From the NCBI RefSeq assembly GCF_900110135.1, contig NZ_FOCO01000001.1, positions 62,001 through 126,000 of the forward strand: a stretch of DNA of 64,000 nt. The letters run 5' to 3'. How positions within the stretch are numbered: position 1 is the first letter of the stretch; the number at the start of each line of letters is the position of its first letter. The notes under the pieces were generated by a model. It was given only the letters and a program-made list of their open reading frames with translations. It had not been told where the DNA came from and did not search any database. The DNA comes from Pseudorhodobacter antarcticus. Lineage in GTDB: Bacteria; Pseudomonadota; Alphaproteobacteria; Rhodobacterales; Rhodobacteraceae. Made by a program: the position numbers and the translations under genes. This document shows, piece by piece, positions 62,337-64,000 of the stretch.

Positions 62337-62848
62337 GCGATGAAATTGCCCTGCGGTTTGACATTCGCGCCTATAACGAGCCTGCGATCAATGCGCGGAT
62401 GCAGCACCGCGCCAACAGCCCATTGAAATCGGCCAGTTTTTTCCTAATCCCCTTTGCGGCGGCCTTGGTGGTGGGCGCAGGCGCGGCGGCGCTGATGGGC
62501 CTGCCTGCGGATGTGGGGTTTATGGTGGCATCATATGCGGGCCTTGGGTCCTTTTTTGCGGCTTTGGTGATGGGATTGCGGCACCGGGGGCAGTTGGCGG
62601 CGGTGATGCGCGCCAGCCCGCTGCGTGCCCTGCCCTATGAAGTGGTGCTGTCGGCGCAAGGGGTTGTGCGGTCTGGGCGGCACTATCCTTGGTCGGTTTT
62701 CACGGGCGTGGCTGTGTTGCCGGGGCTGACGGTGTTGCAGTTTTCCACGGTTGAAGGGGTGATCGTGCCGGACAAAGAACTGCCAAATGGCATGACCGCA
62801 CAAGCGGCGCGCACCCAGATTGACCAATGGCGAAAGGATGCGGCATGA
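62333..62848 (+). CDS. YcxB-like membrane protein
   Basis: 171 residues with two hydrophobic helices (about 35-58 and 62-82) and a C-terminal soluble part: VVLSAQGVVRSGRHYPWSVF, LQFSTVEGVIVPDKEL and GMTAQAARTQIDQW. This order matches the YcxB-like domain found in many bacterial proteins of unknown function. ATGA overlap with rsmD and with the HAD gene, so three genes form one translation chain. Confidence 0.7.
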   Translation: MSDEIALRFDIRAYNEPAINARMQHRANSPLKSASFFLIPFAAALVVGAGAAALMGLPADVGFMVASYAGLGSFFAALVMGLRHRGQLAAVMRASPLRALPYEVVLSAQGVVRSGRHYPWSVFTGVAVLPGLTVLQFSTVEGVIVPDKELPNGMTAQAARTQIDQWRKDAA

Positions 62849-63498
62849 CCCCCAAAGCGGTTTTATTTGATTGTGACGGTGTGCTGGTGGACAGCGAGGT
62901 GGCGGCGTTTGATTTGCTGACCGCCGATTTGGCCGGGTACGGATTGGTGCTGTCGCGGGCGGAGATGGAGGCGCGTTTCCTGGGCGGCACCATTAGCGGG
63001 CTGTTTCAAACCGCGCGCGATTTGGGCGCGGATTTGCCCGATGATTGGGTCGATACGTTTTACGCGCAACTGTATGCGCGGTTGGCGCAAGGCACGCCGT
63101 TGATTGATGGCGCGCAAGCGGTGTTGGACCGTTTGGCGGCGGCGGGCATGGTGTTTGCCGTGGGGTCGAACGGGTCGGACCAGAAAATGCAAATCACGCT
63201 GGGCCAGCATCCGCGCGTTTTGGCGCATTTCAACGGACATTTGTATTCGGGACAAACGCTGGGTTGCCCAAAGCCGGACCCCGGTTTGTGGCTGCATGCC
63301 GCGCGCGCGCTGGGGGTTGATCCCGCCGATTGCGTGGTGGTGGACGACAGCCCTACGGGGTGTTTGGGGGCGGTGCGTGCGGGGATACGCTGTTTGGGGC
63401 TGGCCGAACATGATGACGGCGCACGCCTGTTGGCCGTGGGGGCCGAAGTTATCCGGTCCCTGCGGGATATTCCGGGCAAGCTGGGCCTGCCCGGATAA
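62845..63498 (+). CDS. HAD-superfamily phosphatase (beta-phosphoglucomutase-like)
   Basis: 217 residues from the ATG at 62845. Motif I is VLFDCDGVLVDSE (nucleophile Asp), motif II FAVGSNGSDQ, and motif III/IV CPKPDPGLWLHAARALGVDP and VVVDDSPTGCLGAVRAGI. A helical cap follows motif I. Substrate unknown: phosphoglycolate, sugar phosphates or nucleotides are common in this group. Fourth gene of the ferredoxin reductase/rsmD chain. Confidence 0.88.
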   Translation: MTPKAVLFDCDGVLVDSEVAAFDLLTADLAGYGLVLSRAEMEARFLGGTISGLFQTARDLGADLPDDWVDTFYAQLYARLAQGTPLIDGAQAVLDRLAAAGMVFAVGSNGSDQKMQITLGQHPRVLAHFNGHLYSGQTLGCPKPDPGLWLHAARALGVDPADCVVVDDSPTGCLGAVRAGIRCLGLAEHDDGARLLAVGAEVIRSLRDIPGKLGLPG

Positions 63499-63504
63499 CG
63501 CGCC

Positions 63505-64000
63505 TTAGAACGTCGACAAAACGCCGGTCGCGACCGTGTTGCGGCGCGGGTTCATCGCCGTTTCGGCCACGCTGTTCAGCGGCACCGCGTTGGACGTGGC
63601 CCCCAGTGGCACGCTAAGCCCGATGCGCAAGGTGTTGATATTGCCCACGCCGCCCACATTGCTGCGCGCAAATTCCAGCGAGACCGCAGACCCTTGGCGC
63701 AAGGAACCGGACATATCATAGCTGGCCCCAAGACCGAATGTGGTGATGCCCGCGACATTGCTGATGGATGCATCGGTTAACCCGCCAAACACGGTCCAGC
63801 TTTCATTGGCGCGAAACGACCCGGCAAGGCCAAGGGCGTTCAGGCCAAGCGATGCACCGCCGTTCGACACGGTGCTGCGCGCAAAGCTGCCGCCAAGGGT
63901 GACTTGGTCAGACACTTGGAACCGGCCCGCGATGCCCAGATCGGTGATGTCGGTGCCTGCGGCCAAGTTTGGGCTGGTGTTGGATTTGCCCAAAAACCCG
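63505..64000 (-). CDS. Beta-barrel-like or autotransporter-type protein, C-terminal part
   Basis: Incomplete: the frame runs off the right edge (last complete codon at 63999). The visible C-terminal 165 residues are rich in Gly, Ser, Thr, Asn and Val with alternating hydrophobic pattern (GIAGRFQVSDQVTLGGSFAR, TTFGLGASYDMSGSLRQGSA, INTLRIGLSVPLGATSNAV), and end GVLSTF with a terminal aromatic, as in outer-membrane barrels. Porin, autotransporter or secreted repeat protein are all possible. It faces the HAD gene with only 6 bases between stops. Confidence 0.6.
   Translation of the reverse strand, partial: GFLGKSNTSPNLAAGTDITDLGIAGRFQVSDQVTLGGSFARSTVSNGGASLGLNALGLAGSFRANESWTVFGGLTDASISNVAGITTFGLGASYDMSGSLRQGSAVSLEFARSNVGGVGNINTLRIGLSVPLGATSNAVPLNSVAETAMNPRRNTVATGVLSTF

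Noticed and set aside
1-64000. Mobile elements, phage or defence islands
   Set aside because: No transposase, integrase, toxin-antitoxin, restriction or CRISPR genes are visible; gene content is ordinary chromosomal with dense coupling.

Overview
This 64 kb window is gene-dense chromosomal DNA from an alphaproteobacterium, almost certainly of the order Rhodobacterales (the Rhodobacter/Roseobacter group). The pointers are an FnrL-type regulator divergent from hemN, a membrane-anchored CycM-type cytochrome c, an aa3 oxidase subunit IV microgene, phaA-phaB for polyhydroxybutyrate, a DmdC-like acyl-CoA dehydrogenase, the argH/small lipoprotein/DUF2834/lysA order, and a yejABEF transporter. These are calls from remembered family patterns, not database searches. 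I saw no rRNA, tRNA, IS element, prophage, integrase or CRISPR array. Both ends cut a gene: alanine dehydrogenase at the left and a beta-barrel-like protein at the right.

Layout. 0-9.6 kb: alanine dehydrogenase, MscL, a glutathione transferase, the tRNA t6A enzyme TsaC/Sua5, an acyl-CoA dehydrogenase/metallo-hydrolase/unknown operon, the subunit IV microgene, a lipoprotein with an acetyltransferase, an unknown membrane protein and GreA. 9.8-17.5 kb: ETF-ubiquinone oxidoreductase, a TPR protein, IspE and a polyprenyl diphosphate synthase (isoprenoid/ubiquinone supply), TrmN6-like methyltransferase, DUF465 and a YddG-like exporter. 17.5-22.2 kb: phaB, phaA, an EAL-domain protein, Tag glycosylase, a VOC protein and a TlpA-like thioredoxin. 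22.2-29.1 kb: argH, two tiny lipoproteins, DUF2834, a class II aldolase, lysA and a giant DUF4175/TIGR02302 protein. 29.2-32.6 kb: zinc-ribbon protein, then ftsE-ftsX-plsC. 32.7-43.5 kb: PhzF-like protein, fnrL/hemN around a perfect FNR box, a five-gene yejABEF plus glycosyltransferase operon, and cytochrome c. 43.6-50.2 kb: pheA, an SRPBCC protein, nudC, a 2',3'-cyclic phosphodiesterase, and glnK-amtB. 50.4-64 kb: a class A penicillin-binding protein, a type I secretion ABC/HlyD pair, RidA, a glycerophosphodiesterase, a DUF482 acetyltransferase, a pterin dehydratase, RNase D, peroxiredoxin, a ferredoxin reductase, rsmD, a YcxB-like protein, a HAD phosphatase and the partial barrel protein.

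How the genes fit together. Respiration and redox adaptation are the main theme (ETF-QO, CycM, aa3 subunit IV, FnrL, HemN, ubiquinone side-chain synthesis). The second is storage and central carbon/nitrogen control (PhaAB, GlnK-AmtB, ArgH, LysA, PheA, Ald). The third is envelope work (FtsEX, PlsC, PBP, Yej, MscL). Many pairs are translationally coupled through ATGA, GTGA or TGATG overlaps, and facing gene pairs often overlap by a few bases.

I found no obvious new defence or mobile system. The most interesting non-coding signals are a short motif recurring three times just after genes, a 19-base identical stretch in two spacers 11 kb apart, a repeat-rich convergent spacer after pheA, and the compact fnrL/hemN control region.
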